From positions 107,426-171,425 of the forward strand of contig NZ_REFZ01000009.1 of the NCBI RefSeq assembly GCF_003841465.1: 64,000 nucleotides of DNA, written 5' to 3'. Positions 1 to 7,384 of the stretch are shown here, one piece after another (the stretch's first letter is position 1; each line of letters opens with the position of its first letter). The translations under genes and the position numbers were made by a program. Source of the DNA: Natrarchaeobius oligotrophus (lineage in GTDB: Archaea; Halobacteriota; Halobacteria; Halobacteriales; Natrialbaceae). The notes below the pieces were generated by a model, which was not told where the DNA came from, did not search any database, and saw only the letters and a list, made by a program, of their open reading frames with translations.

Positions 1-504
1 GACGTGTTGCCACTCGAGAACGAGGAGCATCGTCGCGGTGGCGAACGGCCCGAGCGCGATTCCGACGTTACCGGCGATTCCGTGCCAGGCGAACACCGTC
101 CCTCGTTGTTCGACACCGGTACTGATCAGCGCGAGCCCTGCTGGGTGATACACGCTCGCGGTGACGCCCCAGAGCGTCAGGCTGACCGCGATCGCGTACA
201 CCGAATCGGAGAATCCGAGGAGGACGAACGAGGCGCTCATTCCGCCGAGACACGCGAGGATGAGCCGCCTGGGACCGTACCGATCGACGAGCAATCCGGC
301 CGGTAGCGCCCCGAGCCCGAACGGGGCGTATCCCAGCGCGACGATTAGCCCGAGCAGCGCCACGGACACGTCGAATTGACCGATCCACACGACGAGAAAG
401 ATCGGGATCGCCAACTCGAACCAGTGAACGATGCCGTGGGCGATCATCGTGAACGCGGCGATGGCTCTATCGTTCTGATTCAACCCGTCCCGTGATGCGT
501 TCAT
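1..504 (-). CDS. MFS transporter, N-terminal part (runs off left edge)
   Basis: The minus-strand reading frame from ATG at 504 stays open for 168 codons to the window edge. The product starts MNASRDGLNQNDRAIAAFTM and continues with about five hydrophobic segments. Between segments 2 and 3 lies the loop LLVDRYGPRR, a good match to the MFS motif A (G-x-L-x-D-R-x-G-R-R). A second conserved stretch, SVYHPAGLALI, resembles the fourth segment of NarK/fosmidomycin-type exporters. The C-terminal two thirds lie outside the window, so the substrate cannot be judged. It is separated by about 1.3 kb from the IclR gene and may not belong to the catabolic cluster. Confidence 0.8.
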   Translation of the reverse strand, partial: MNASRDGLNQNDRAIAAFTMIAHGIVHWFELAIPIFLVVWIGQFDVSVALLGLIVALGYAPFGLGALPAGLLVDRYGPRRLILACLGGMSASFVLLGFSDSVYAIAVSLTLWGVTASVYHPAGLALISTGVEQRGTVFAWHGIAGNVGIALGPFATATMLLVLEWQHV

Positions 505-762
505 CGATAGCCGATACCTGTTGCTCTACCTACTTAGCAACTCTGATGCGTTGAAACGAGGATTCGATACGGTACGTCCGGCCGAACGATCGTGCGTGGG
601 AAACGAGCGCTACAACACTCGTTTTCCCGGCAGGCTCGGGACGAGTCCACAGATCGGACGGGCTGGCTCTCTGTTCGCACGTCGCCGGAACCGCTCGCTT
701 TGTATCATCCGACTGTATCCACTCTCTACCCCAAACCAATCGAATTGGCATATATGATAATA

Positions 763-778
763 ACACTATATTTAGTGT
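763..778. promoter_or_regulatory. 6-bp inverted repeat around a TATT core
   Basis: ACACTA and TAGTGT form a perfect inverted repeat separated by TATT. It sits next to the AT-rich run CATATATGATAATAACAC, which could be a TATA element. An operator is possible, but no adjacent gene is clearly served; the MFS start is 259 bases away. Confidence 0.3.
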
Positions 779-1142
779 CGGGCGAAACTACCGCAGATCA
801 AACACGGCTCGGATCGACTCGGTTCACGTTCCCGAAGAGCTGTGATCGCTTTCACGGTAGAAGAGAGAAATTTCCTGCGATGGCCGCATATAGAGCCGAT
901 TTTCCCGTGCGACGAAACCAACGTCGCGATCGTGTCCAAAAGCGACCCTTTCAATACGTCTGCGACTAACTCGGGAAAACAAGCGTAGTGTGGGAGGACA
1001 GATCGATACAATATTACAATTTCGGTCTTATTATTGTACGAACGTGTCTTTCACAACCGTGTCCTCCGCTGTTCTGGACTCGTTGTGAATAGTTCGACAC
1101 TCCGTGACGCGTTATAATATGCCTAAGTTATATGATGGCCTA

Positions 1143-1159
1143 ATCATATGGCATATGAT
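1143..1159. promoter_or_regulatory. 8-bp palindrome (ATCATATG-G-CATATGAT)
   Basis: A perfect inverted repeat with a one-base centre lies in an AT-rich stretch that also repeats TATGCC/GGCATA nearby (about 1117-1157). This looks like a dimeric-regulator operator or an AT-rich promoter. The nearest regulator gene is the IclR protein ending at 1783. Confidence 0.3.
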
Positions 1160-1428
1160 AAATAATGGGATTTATGATGCGGCGTGTGCCCCGTCCATCT
1201 CAGAAACGTCGACAGGGAACGTACGTCGATGCGTCAGTCCCACTGGTCGATCAATGATTTCCCGCTCACCAACCACGAGTCGCCGCGGGGCGGCGTCCTC
1301 GATCCCTGTGTCCGGCGTCCTGGCTATTGCTCGCGCGATCGTCGTTCTCGAACCTGGTTGAGTCTCCGACGACACGAGTCGTCGTGATTTCGCGTCCCCC
1401 CTCATCCCGTGGCTCCTCTGCCAACAAA

Positions 1429-1559
1429 ATTACAGCAGTACTCTCGTAAACGACGGAAACCGTCGATTGCGAACGACCGCGGATTGCGTGGCGTTCCGGC
1501 CGGCGACGCTGTCTCCATCAGCGACGACGGCATTCCACTGACAACCGTACTGCTGTAAT
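1429..1559. repeat. 13-bp perfect inverted repeats 131 bp apart outer-to-outer
   Basis: ATTACAGCAGTAC at 1429-1441 is the exact reverse complement of GTACTGCTGTAAT at 1547-1559. The 105-bp interior contains a small hairpin (CGACGG-AAA-CCGTCG at about 1451-1465) and no gene. Possible readings are the ends of a tiny non-autonomous element or a paired regulator site. I see no flanking target duplication. Confidence 0.4.
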
Positions 1560-1782
1560 CTTTCCTTTCGGTCGAGTACAGCGACCCCCCGACGCACCGT
1601 GTGGTACGTTCCCGGCGGATTCGCCGCGGCTGTCGGATCTACTCGGACTCGAGCGTGCTGTAACCGGCGCTGGGTGTGTTTCGCCGCGCGTGATCCGACA
1701 GAGACAAATTCGAGGACGAGCGAACCCGAAAACTCGAGGTCCGTTGGACGACGACGGCGACTTCGAACGGGGTCAGTCGCAG

Positions 1783-2529
1783 CTACTTGTAGGTGAGGTT
1801 CACTCCGATTTCGTTCGTCGTGCCGAGCAAGAGATCCGAAAGTTCGTTTTCGACGAAATCGCCTTTGAGGCGGTGCGTCGGTCCGGCGATGCTGAGCGCT
1901 CCGTAGACGCGTCCCGTGTTGTCGATGATGGGTGCGCCGATGGCGTTGACGCCTTTGACGTAGTGTTCCGTGTTGAGTGCGATCCCGTCGCTTCTGATCG
2001 TATCGAGCGTTTCGATGAGGGTTTCACGGTCACTGAACGCTGACTCCGGGCCGAATTCGTAGCCGTCGATGATCTCGCTGCGACGCGGTTCGGGGAGGTT
2101 TGCGAGGATCGCTCGTCCGCCGGCAAGATCGATCAGTTCCGCCTGCTTTCCGACGTAGGTGTCGGTCTGGATCGCGTGTTCACCGCTGCCCCCACAGAGG
2201 TAGATCGCCTTTCCGTTTTCTTCGGTAATGCACCAGACCTGTTCGTCCGTCTTCTCGGAGAGCTCGTCCACTTTGACCTTCGCGATGTCGTACAGCTCGC
2301 GCCCGTTTCGCGCGATCATCCCGTAATCGAGGAATCTGAGACCCAGGCTGTACCGTCCGTTCTCTTTGACGACGAAATCGTGCTTTTCCAGCGTCGACAG
2401 GTGGACGTGAACGCTGCTTTTTGGAAGATCCACGGCCTTGGCCAGCTCCGTTACCCCGGCCTCCTCCCGCTGCTTTAGGGCCTCCATGATCGTAAAGAGG
2501 CGTTCGTCCGATTTCACCGTCTTGCTCAT
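1783..2529 (-). CDS. IclR family transcriptional regulator
   Basis: The 248-residue length is typical for IclR. An N-terminal winged helix (residues about 8-65) has the usual ALKQREEAGVTELAKAVDLP and SSVHVHLSTLEKHDFV helices. An IclR effector domain follows (about 75-245) with the conserved stretch YVKGVNAIGAPIIDNTGRVYGALSIAGP. Haloarchaeal IclR proteins usually control neighbouring sugar or aromatic-compound genes, so this is the most likely local regulator of the NicX-like gene and the large minus-strand run. That assignment is inferred from position. It is the only stand-alone regulator seen in the catabolic region. Confidence 0.9.
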   Translation of the reverse strand: MSKTVKSDERLFTIMEALKQREEAGVTELAKAVDLPKSSVHVHLSTLEKHDFVVKENGRYSLGLRFLDYGMIARNGRELYDIAKVKVDELSEKTDEQVWCITEENGKAIYLCGGSGEHAIQTDTYVGKQAELIDLAGGRAILANLPEPRRSEIIDGYEFGPESAFSDRETLIETLDTIRSDGIALNTEHYVKGVNAIGAPIIDNTGRVYGALSIAGPTHRLKGDFVENELSDLLLGTTNEIGVNLTYK

Positions 2530-3352
2530 ACGCTAGTCATGGAACACCACCCTCATAAAATTGTTCACTCACATCGAACGATTTACCGATATCGTCTCTC
2601 TTCGAGGTCGATCACTGTGAACCGTTATGGCGACTTTCAGCATTTGTTCCGGAGAAATTCACCGGAGTGCTCGCCCCTATCGGAACTGCACCCCTCGTCC
2701 GATATTTGCTACACGGTAACGAACATCATTCAATGACGGAGCGTAAACGGCGATTCGTTCAACGAGAGTGAACGCCCGCTAGTACCGGTCGACCGCAGCC
2801 GAGACCACCTATCGTATCTACTACGCGAAATAGTGGAACATCGGCCGAATTTCGTCGCCCGCTCGAAATACCGAGGAACAGGTATTCTATCCGGTTTCTG
2901 CACGGGGCGGACCGGATTACAATTTCGAATTTTCCGCCGATATCAGCAATCGACATCGGACCGGCAAGTCTTGCTGTCGTCCTCGTACAGAGGTATCGAT
3001 CGTTGCACTGTCGGCTCGACCCGAGGTCTGTTACGGCCAGTGTACGTATCCGATCGAGCACTCGTACTGTCTTTGGCCACGGAAATACGCGGAAAACTTC
3101 GGATAGAAGCCCTGAAGGTTGCCGTTAGCTATGGAAATTATTTATCTCAATCCACGTCGACAATCGGTTAGTTCTCTCTTCTTTCGGCACCTACTCTGTG
3201 TACCAAAGATCGACGCGTTGGGGACCGTCCGTTCACTCTCATTGAACGCAGTGGGTGCGTCAGATCGGCGATTCCATTCCAAATACCCCCGGTAGATACC
3301 GTCTTACGACAGGTTCCGAAGGGAATATATGGGGCGAAGCGAATGCCGTAGT
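2530..3352. other. Intergenic region between the regulator and NicX-like gene
   Basis: About 820 bases between the divergent IclR and NicX-like genes hold no convincing coding frame. The right end carries the TATA-like box for the downstream gene (3321-3330). The stretch ATTATTTATCTC near 3136-3147 is a second A/T-rich box without an obvious gene. It would be the natural place for IclR binding, but I cannot pick a clear operator. Confidence 0.5.
3321..3330 (+). promoter_or_regulatory. TATA-like box of the NicX-like gene
   Basis: GGGAATATAT is centred about 27 bases before the ATG at 3353, the spacing expected for an archaeal TATA box driving a leaderless transcript. This supports the start at 3353 rather than the in-frame ATG at 3329, which overlaps the box. 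Confidence 0.5.
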
Positions 3353-4429
3353 ATGGCGAAAACGATACCACAGCTAACGGAGCTTTTTAAGCGAGAGCTC
3401 GAGATGTGTGACGTCACGCCCGACGAGACCGTCCTGGTCGTCAGTCAGGCAGAATCCCGCGAACCGTACATCGAGGCGTTCAAAAACGCCGCCGAGGTTA
3501 TCGGTTCGACGGTCTCTCACCTCGAGCTTCCCGGACTCAAACACCCCATGTTTCCCTACGGCGGAAGTCCCGACTCGATGCCGCTCAGCGACGTCGACGA
3601 GCACATCCAGAACGATCCCGCCGCACGCGGAGCCCTGGAGAACTCCGACTTCGTCGTCGACCTCACCGCGGAGGGGTTAATCCACACGAAAGCGCGTACG
3701 CTCACGCTCGAAAACGGCGCTCGAATGATCTCCTGTTGGGAACCTGCGTCCATCCTCGAGCAGATGTTCCCGCGCGAAGATCTCCGAGAGCGAGTCGAAA
3801 CCGCCGAACAGATGGTTATCGACGCCGACGAGATGCGCGTCACCTCGAAGGCCGGCACGGACGTCACCGTCGAAGTCGGTCAGGATCCGCCGACGGTTCC
3901 ACAGTACGGGTACACCGACGAACCCGGCCGCTGGGACCACTTCGTCAGCGGCTTCATCGCGTTCTACCCGGTCGACGGCTCGCAGAACGGGAAAATCGTT
4001 CTCGACGCCGGCGACGTGATCCTCCCGCTGCGACGGTACGTCGACAACCCGATCGAGTTCACGCTCGAAGACGGTTTCATCACCGATATCGACGGCGACG
4101 GTGCCGACTGTGCGCTGATCGAAAGTTACCTCGAGATGTGGGACGACGAGGATGCCTACGCCGCCTCGCACTTCGGGTGGGGAATGGACGAAACCGCTTC
4201 CTGGGAGAACATCGCCGCGTACGCGACGACCGGCGTCGACGCACGCGGAACGAACAATCGTTCGCAGATCGGGAACTTCATGTGGTCGACCGGTCCGAAT
4301 CGGTTCGTCGGTCGGGACACGAGAGCTCATCTTGACTTCCCAATGCGTAACTGTACCGTCTCCCTCGACGGCGAGGTCGTCGTCGAAGACGGCGACGTCG
4401 TCGATTCGCGACTGACGCCGAATCGGTAA
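3353..4429 (+). CDS. NicX-like 2,5-dihydroxypyridine 5,6-dioxygenase
   Basis: This 358-residue protein belongs to the family shared by M29-type aminopeptidases and NicX, the non-heme Fe(II) enzyme that opens 2,5-dihydroxypyridine to N-formylmaleamate (P. putida NicX is about 350 residues). From memory, NicX binds iron through His265, His318 and Asp320, with His105 near the active site. Here His273, His326 and Asp328 occur at a constant offset of 8 (ASHFGWGMD and AHLDFP), and His111 sits in EGLIHTKAR. This preserved spacing favours a ring-cleaving dioxygenase over a peptidase. The gene stands alone on the plus strand, with a TATA-like box just upstream, between an IclR regulator and a convergent C-N hydrolase. 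The exact substrate is unproven. Confidence 0.75.
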   Translation: MAKTIPQLTELFKRELEMCDVTPDETVLVVSQAESREPYIEAFKNAAEVIGSTVSHLELPGLKHPMFPYGGSPDSMPLSDVDEHIQNDPAARGALENSDFVVDLTAEGLIHTKARTLTLENGARMISCWEPASILEQMFPREDLRERVETAEQMVIDADEMRVTSKAGTDVTVEVGQDPPTVPQYGYTDEPGRWDHFVSGFIAFYPVDGSQNGKIVLDAGDVILPLRRYVDNPIEFTLEDGFITDIDGDGADCALIESYLEMWDDEDAYAASHFGWGMDETASWENIAAYATTGVDARGTNNRSQIGNFMWSTGPNRFVGRDTRAHLDFPMRNCTVSLDGEVVVEDGDVVDSRLTPNR

Positions 4430-4589
4430 CGCCGGTTCCCGCCCACGAGGGCGACGCTCATCTCACCTTTTGCGTCGCGGCCGATCGGCGCCGGTTCGCA
4501 GTTCTCGAGCAGCGGCTACCGCGAGTGGTGGAACTGCCGTCGAGACGAATCGACGCCGGAGAACGTGCCGGCGCGATCGATGCGATTGG

Positions 4590-5426
4590 TTACGAATCCG
4601 GCCAGTCGTAGGCGTCGGGCCGACGCTGGGGCAGCGTCGGCACCTTCTCACGCACCTCTTCGATCCGGCTCAGATCGAGGTCGGCGGTAATCACGCGCTC
4701 GCCGTCCGACGCCTTGTTCGTCACCGTTCCCCACGGATCTGCGACGAGACTTCGGCCGTACGTCCACGCTCCGCCGGGCTTTTGCTTGCACGTCCCCGGC
4801 GCGACGACGAAGTACTGGTTTTCGATCGCCCGGCTACACAGGAGGTGGTCCCAGTGGTCCTTCCCGGTGTGGAGGGTGAACATCGCCGGGACAAGTACCA
4901 CGTCGGCACCCTCGAGGCCGAGGATCCGGAACAGCTCGGGGTATCGCACGTCGAAACAGATCGTCATCCCGACGTCGACGCCGTTGACGTCCGCGATGAC
5001 GATGTCGTCGCCCCCGCGCTCGACGTTGTCGCCGGTGTAGGCGTTGCCCCCGACGTTGGCGTTGAAGATGTGCATCTTCTCGTACGTTTCCTGCACCTCG
5101 CCGTCCGGATCGATCAAGACGCTCACGTTCCGGAGGAGGTCGTCGTCGTCGACTTCCATCTTGATCGAACCCGCGACGACGTGGACGCCGAGATCGGACG
5201 CCGCATCCTGGAGTTTCGGAAGCGTCGGACCGTCCATCGTCTCTGCGTGGGCTTTCTTTTCCTCGTCCGTTCCGGTGAAGTTGAAATTTTCCGGAAGGAC
5301 GATCAGCTCGGGGTCGTCCTCGGCCGCTTCGTAGATATACTCCAGCGCCTTTTCGACGTTGTGCTCCCGGTCGCCGGTCACCTGCATCTGGACCAGCGAC
5401 ACCCGAAAGTCGGTATCCCGTACCAT
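4590..5426 (-). CDS. Carbon-nitrogen hydrolase (nitrilase superfamily amidase)
   Basis: This 278-residue protein has the Glu-Lys-Cys catalytic triad of the nitrilase superfamily: Glu in VLPENFNF, Lys in TYEKMHIF and Cys in MTICFDVRYPE. It most resembles the omega-amidase/Nit branch that hydrolyses small carboxylic amides. The start at 5426 is preferred over the upstream ATG at 5453 because family homology begins near RVSLVQMQ; a short inverted repeat (GTACCA/TGGTAC) overlaps this start. It faces the NicX-like gene tail to tail. In a 2,5-dihydroxypyridine route, an amidase or deformylase must act on N-formylmaleamate or maleamate, and this is one candidate. That role is inferred. Confidence 0.85.
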   Translation of the reverse strand: MVRDTDFRVSLVQMQVTGDREHNVEKALEYIYEAAEDDPELIVLPENFNFTGTDEEKKAHAETMDGPTLPKLQDAASDLGVHVVAGSIKMEVDDDDLLRNVSVLIDPDGEVQETYEKMHIFNANVGGNAYTGDNVERGGDDIVIADVNGVDVGMTICFDVRYPELFRILGLEGADVVLVPAMFTLHTGKDHWDHLLCSRAIENQYFVVAPGTCKQKPGGAWTYGRSLVADPWGTVTNKASDGERVITADLDLSRIEEVREKVPTLPQRRPDAYDWPDS

Positions 5427-5502
5427 ACTACTGTGGTACGAGGGCGACACCATAAACGCTGTGTTGGAAGGTCGGTCTCCGAACCGAGACCGTACCCGCC
5501 GA

Positions 5503-6294
5503 TTACAAGTTCGACTTGCTCGAGCCGCCGTCGACGGGAATCGCCGCGCCGTTGATGTAACTCGCGTGATCAGAACAGAGGAACGCGATCGTCTCGCCGA
5601 GTTCGCGAGGCTCGCCCATCCTGTTCAGGGGAACGCTCTCGGACCGGGCTCCGATCCCCTCCTCGTAGCTGTCGTACCTGCCTTTCTCGACTTCGTGTTC
5701 GATCTGCTCTTCGATGCGTGCTGTTTCGTACGGGCCGGGCATGACCGCATTCGCGCGCACTTCGGGGGCGAGTTCCTGCGAAAGGGTCTTTTCGAGACCG
5801 ATGACGCTCATTCGAACCGAGTTCGAGAGCAGCAGCATCGGAATCGCCTCTTTGACGGTTTTCGACGTGATCGAGACGATCGATCCGCCGTCCCCTTCTT
5901 TCAGGTGGGGAGCGGCTTCGCGGACGAGGCGAACGACGCTCATCACGAGCAGATCGTAGGCCTGATACCAGTCCTCGTCGCTCGTCTCGAGGAACGACCC
6001 CGGTGCGGGGCCGCCCGCGTTCGTCACGAGGTGGTCCAGCCCGCCGAACTCCTCGACTGCCGTCTCGACCATCGCCTCGATGTCGTCGTACTCGGTCAAA
6101 TCACCCTGGCAGCCGACGACCTCCGCGTCGGTCGCCGCGTTCAGCTCCGACACCGCTTCGTCTAGCTTGTCTTCGTCGCGCCCGTTGATGACCACGTTGA
6201 CGCCGTTCTCCGCGAGCGCTTTGGCCGCTGCTTTGCCGAGCCCGCTGCTCGAAGCCGAAACCAGTGCACTGTTGCCGCTGATATCCATCTGCAT
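5503..6294 (-). CDS. SDR family oxidoreductase with altered active site
   Basis: This 263-residue Rossmann protein shows the NAD(P)-binding glycine motif ASSSGLGKA, the NAG stretch LVTNAGGPA and a C-terminal YINGAAIPVDGG as in FabG-like SDRs. The usual catalytic Tyr-x3-Lys is absent. After the conserved serine region (IVSITSKTV), the equivalent stretch reads LLLSNSVRMSVIGLEKTLS, so Tyr is replaced by Leu and Lys by Arg. A clade of SDRs with an LSNxxR pattern exists, and its chemistry is less certain than for classical members. Start codons at 6294 (chosen) and 6288 are both possible. It follows the Rieske dioxygenase genes on the same strand, a usual place for a cis-diol dehydrogenase. Confidence 0.85.
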   Translation of the reverse strand: MQMDISGNSALVSASSSGLGKAAAKALAENGVNVVINGRDEDKLDEAVSELNAATDAEVVGCQGDLTEYDDIEAMVETAVEEFGGLDHLVTNAGGPAPGSFLETSDEDWYQAYDLLVMSVVRLVREAAPHLKEGDGGSIVSITSKTVKEAIPMLLLSNSVRMSVIGLEKTLSQELAPEVRANAVMPGPYETARIEEQIEHEVEKGRYDSYEEGIGARSESVPLNRMGEPRELGETIAFLCSDHASYINGAAIPVDGGSSKSNL

Positions 6295-6392
6295 CGTCCT
6301 CACGTTCGCATCCAGTACCAAAAAGGATGGTGTCTCGGTCCGACGTTCGGGTCGAACGGTCACGGATCGCTCGATAGCGGATCCCGGGCCGA

Positions 6393-6857
6393 TCAGTGTT
6401 CGTCTTCCGGCCCGTACGGATCCTCGAGCAGCGAGGAGAATTCGTCGACGTCCTGACGAGCGATGCTCTCGAGGTGTGCGACGCTCAGACGGATCGAAAA
6501 GCCGAGCTTCGGACTCTCGAGGGCGAGCGCGTCGCCGTTTTCCGTAACGACTCTGGTGAACGTGACCTGTGCGAACTCGTTTGCGATCTGAACCGGTTTG
6601 TCGCTCTCTACGACGTCGGCGTCAGAAACGGACTCCCGGCCGACGGGGAGTTCGAACGGAAAGTCGGCCGGATCCTGCCAGGCGATCGACTCGAGCGCCA
6701 GCGGATCGAGGCGGATTCGGTCGCCGTCTTCGTCGTCGATCTCGAGTCGGGACCCCTTCGGGGTGTGAATCCGACAGACCGTGACCGTCCGCGAGCCGTC
6801 GGTGATCTCTAGGGGATCGTCGCGTTCGATGTGTCTCTCTCGATCGCTGTCACTCAT
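6393..6857 (-). CDS. Small acidic protein with two internal repeats, unknown function
   Basis: I do not recognise this 154-residue protein as a named family. It contains two copies of a roughly 55-residue unit. The first includes TVTVCRIHTPKGSRLEI and ends DPLALESIAWQDPADF; the second includes QVTFTRVVTENGDALAL and ends SVAHLESIARQDVDEF. The LESIA(W/R)QD core is nearly identical. No signal peptide, membrane segment or cysteine cluster is visible. The gene begins two bases after the stop of the Rieske dioxygenase beta subunit, so it is very likely cotranscribed and may be an accessory or assembly factor for that enzyme. The function is inferred only from position. Confidence 0.8.
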   Translation of the reverse strand: MSDSDRERHIERDDPLEITDGSRTVTVCRIHTPKGSRLEIDDEDGDRIRLDPLALESIAWQDPADFPFELPVGRESVSDADVVESDKPVQIANEFAQVTFTRVVTENGDALALESPKLGFSIRLSVAHLESIARQDVDEFSSLLEDPYGPEDEH

Positions 6858-6859
6858 GA

Positions 6860-7384
6860 TCAGAGGAACTCCGAGAGGTTCTGGGTTCCCATTACGGTCT
6901 GGTCGAGGAGGACGCGCCGGTCCGCCAGTTTGAGGTAGCCGTCCTCTCGGCGGAGAGTATCGACGCGTTCGCCGGAGATGAACGTCGGCTCCGCCTCCTC
7001 GCCCCGGAGGCGAAGCAACAACATGTTGTTACGCTCGCGAACCTCGTCGCCGTCGACCGACTCGATGCGCACGTTCGTCACGAACCGACGCGTCCGGGAC
7101 GGCGGGTTCTCCGCCCAGGCGTAGTCCTTCTCGTATCGCGCGATCCGCGCTTCGAACGAGTCGATGTCCTCCTGAAGGTGGAAACTCTTCTCGCTGAACA
7201 CCGGGACGTCGTCGCCCGCTTCCCGGGTGATCCGTCGCGGAACCTCGTAGCTGATGTCGTCCGTGAGGAGGTCGAGCCACTCGTCGAGGTCGCGATTGTC
7301 GAGGAGATCGGCCTCGTACGCGAGAAACGTCCGAACCTCTTCGAGGAGTTCACGGCGTTCCTGGGTTGGCTTGACGTAGCTCAT
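6860..7384 (-). CDS. Aromatic-ring-hydroxylating dioxygenase, beta subunit
   Basis: This 174-residue protein has the compact SnoaL/NTF2-like form of ring-hydroxylating dioxygenase beta subunits: an N-terminal helix (RRELLEEVRTFLAYEADLLD), then the family's R-RRFVTNVRIE and VRERNNMLLLRLRG strands. Beta subunits support the hexamer and do not bind iron. The start at 7384 gives the expected length and produces an ATGA overlap with the stop of the alpha gene, suggesting translational coupling. A longer in-frame extension upstream lies inside the alpha gene and is rejected. No substrate can be deduced from it. Confidence 0.9.
   Translation of the reverse strand: MSYVKPTQERRELLEEVRTFLAYEADLLDNRDLDEWLDLLTDDISYEVPRRITREAGDDVPVFSEKSFHLQEDIDSFEARIARYEKDYAWAENPPSRTRRFVTNVRIESVDGDEVRERNNMLLLRLRGEEAEPTFISGERVDTLRREDGYLKLADRRVLLDQTVMGTQNLSEFL

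Larger units (their letters stand above)
505..1782. other. Long intergenic region with AT-rich palindromes
   Basis: No reading frame here has haloarchaeal codon character or a recognisable product. It contains AT-rich patches (about 745-778 and 1112-1175) with short perfect inverted repeats, and a widely spaced 13-bp inverted repeat (1429-1441 and 1547-1559), each listed separately. The 1.3-kb length is unusual for such a gene-dense genome, so it may be a decayed gene or a regulatory region. Confidence 0.5.

Noticed and set aside
592..969. 125-codon plus-strand frame in the left intergenic region
   Set aside because: Sequence lacks third-position GC bias, homology and an upstream signal.
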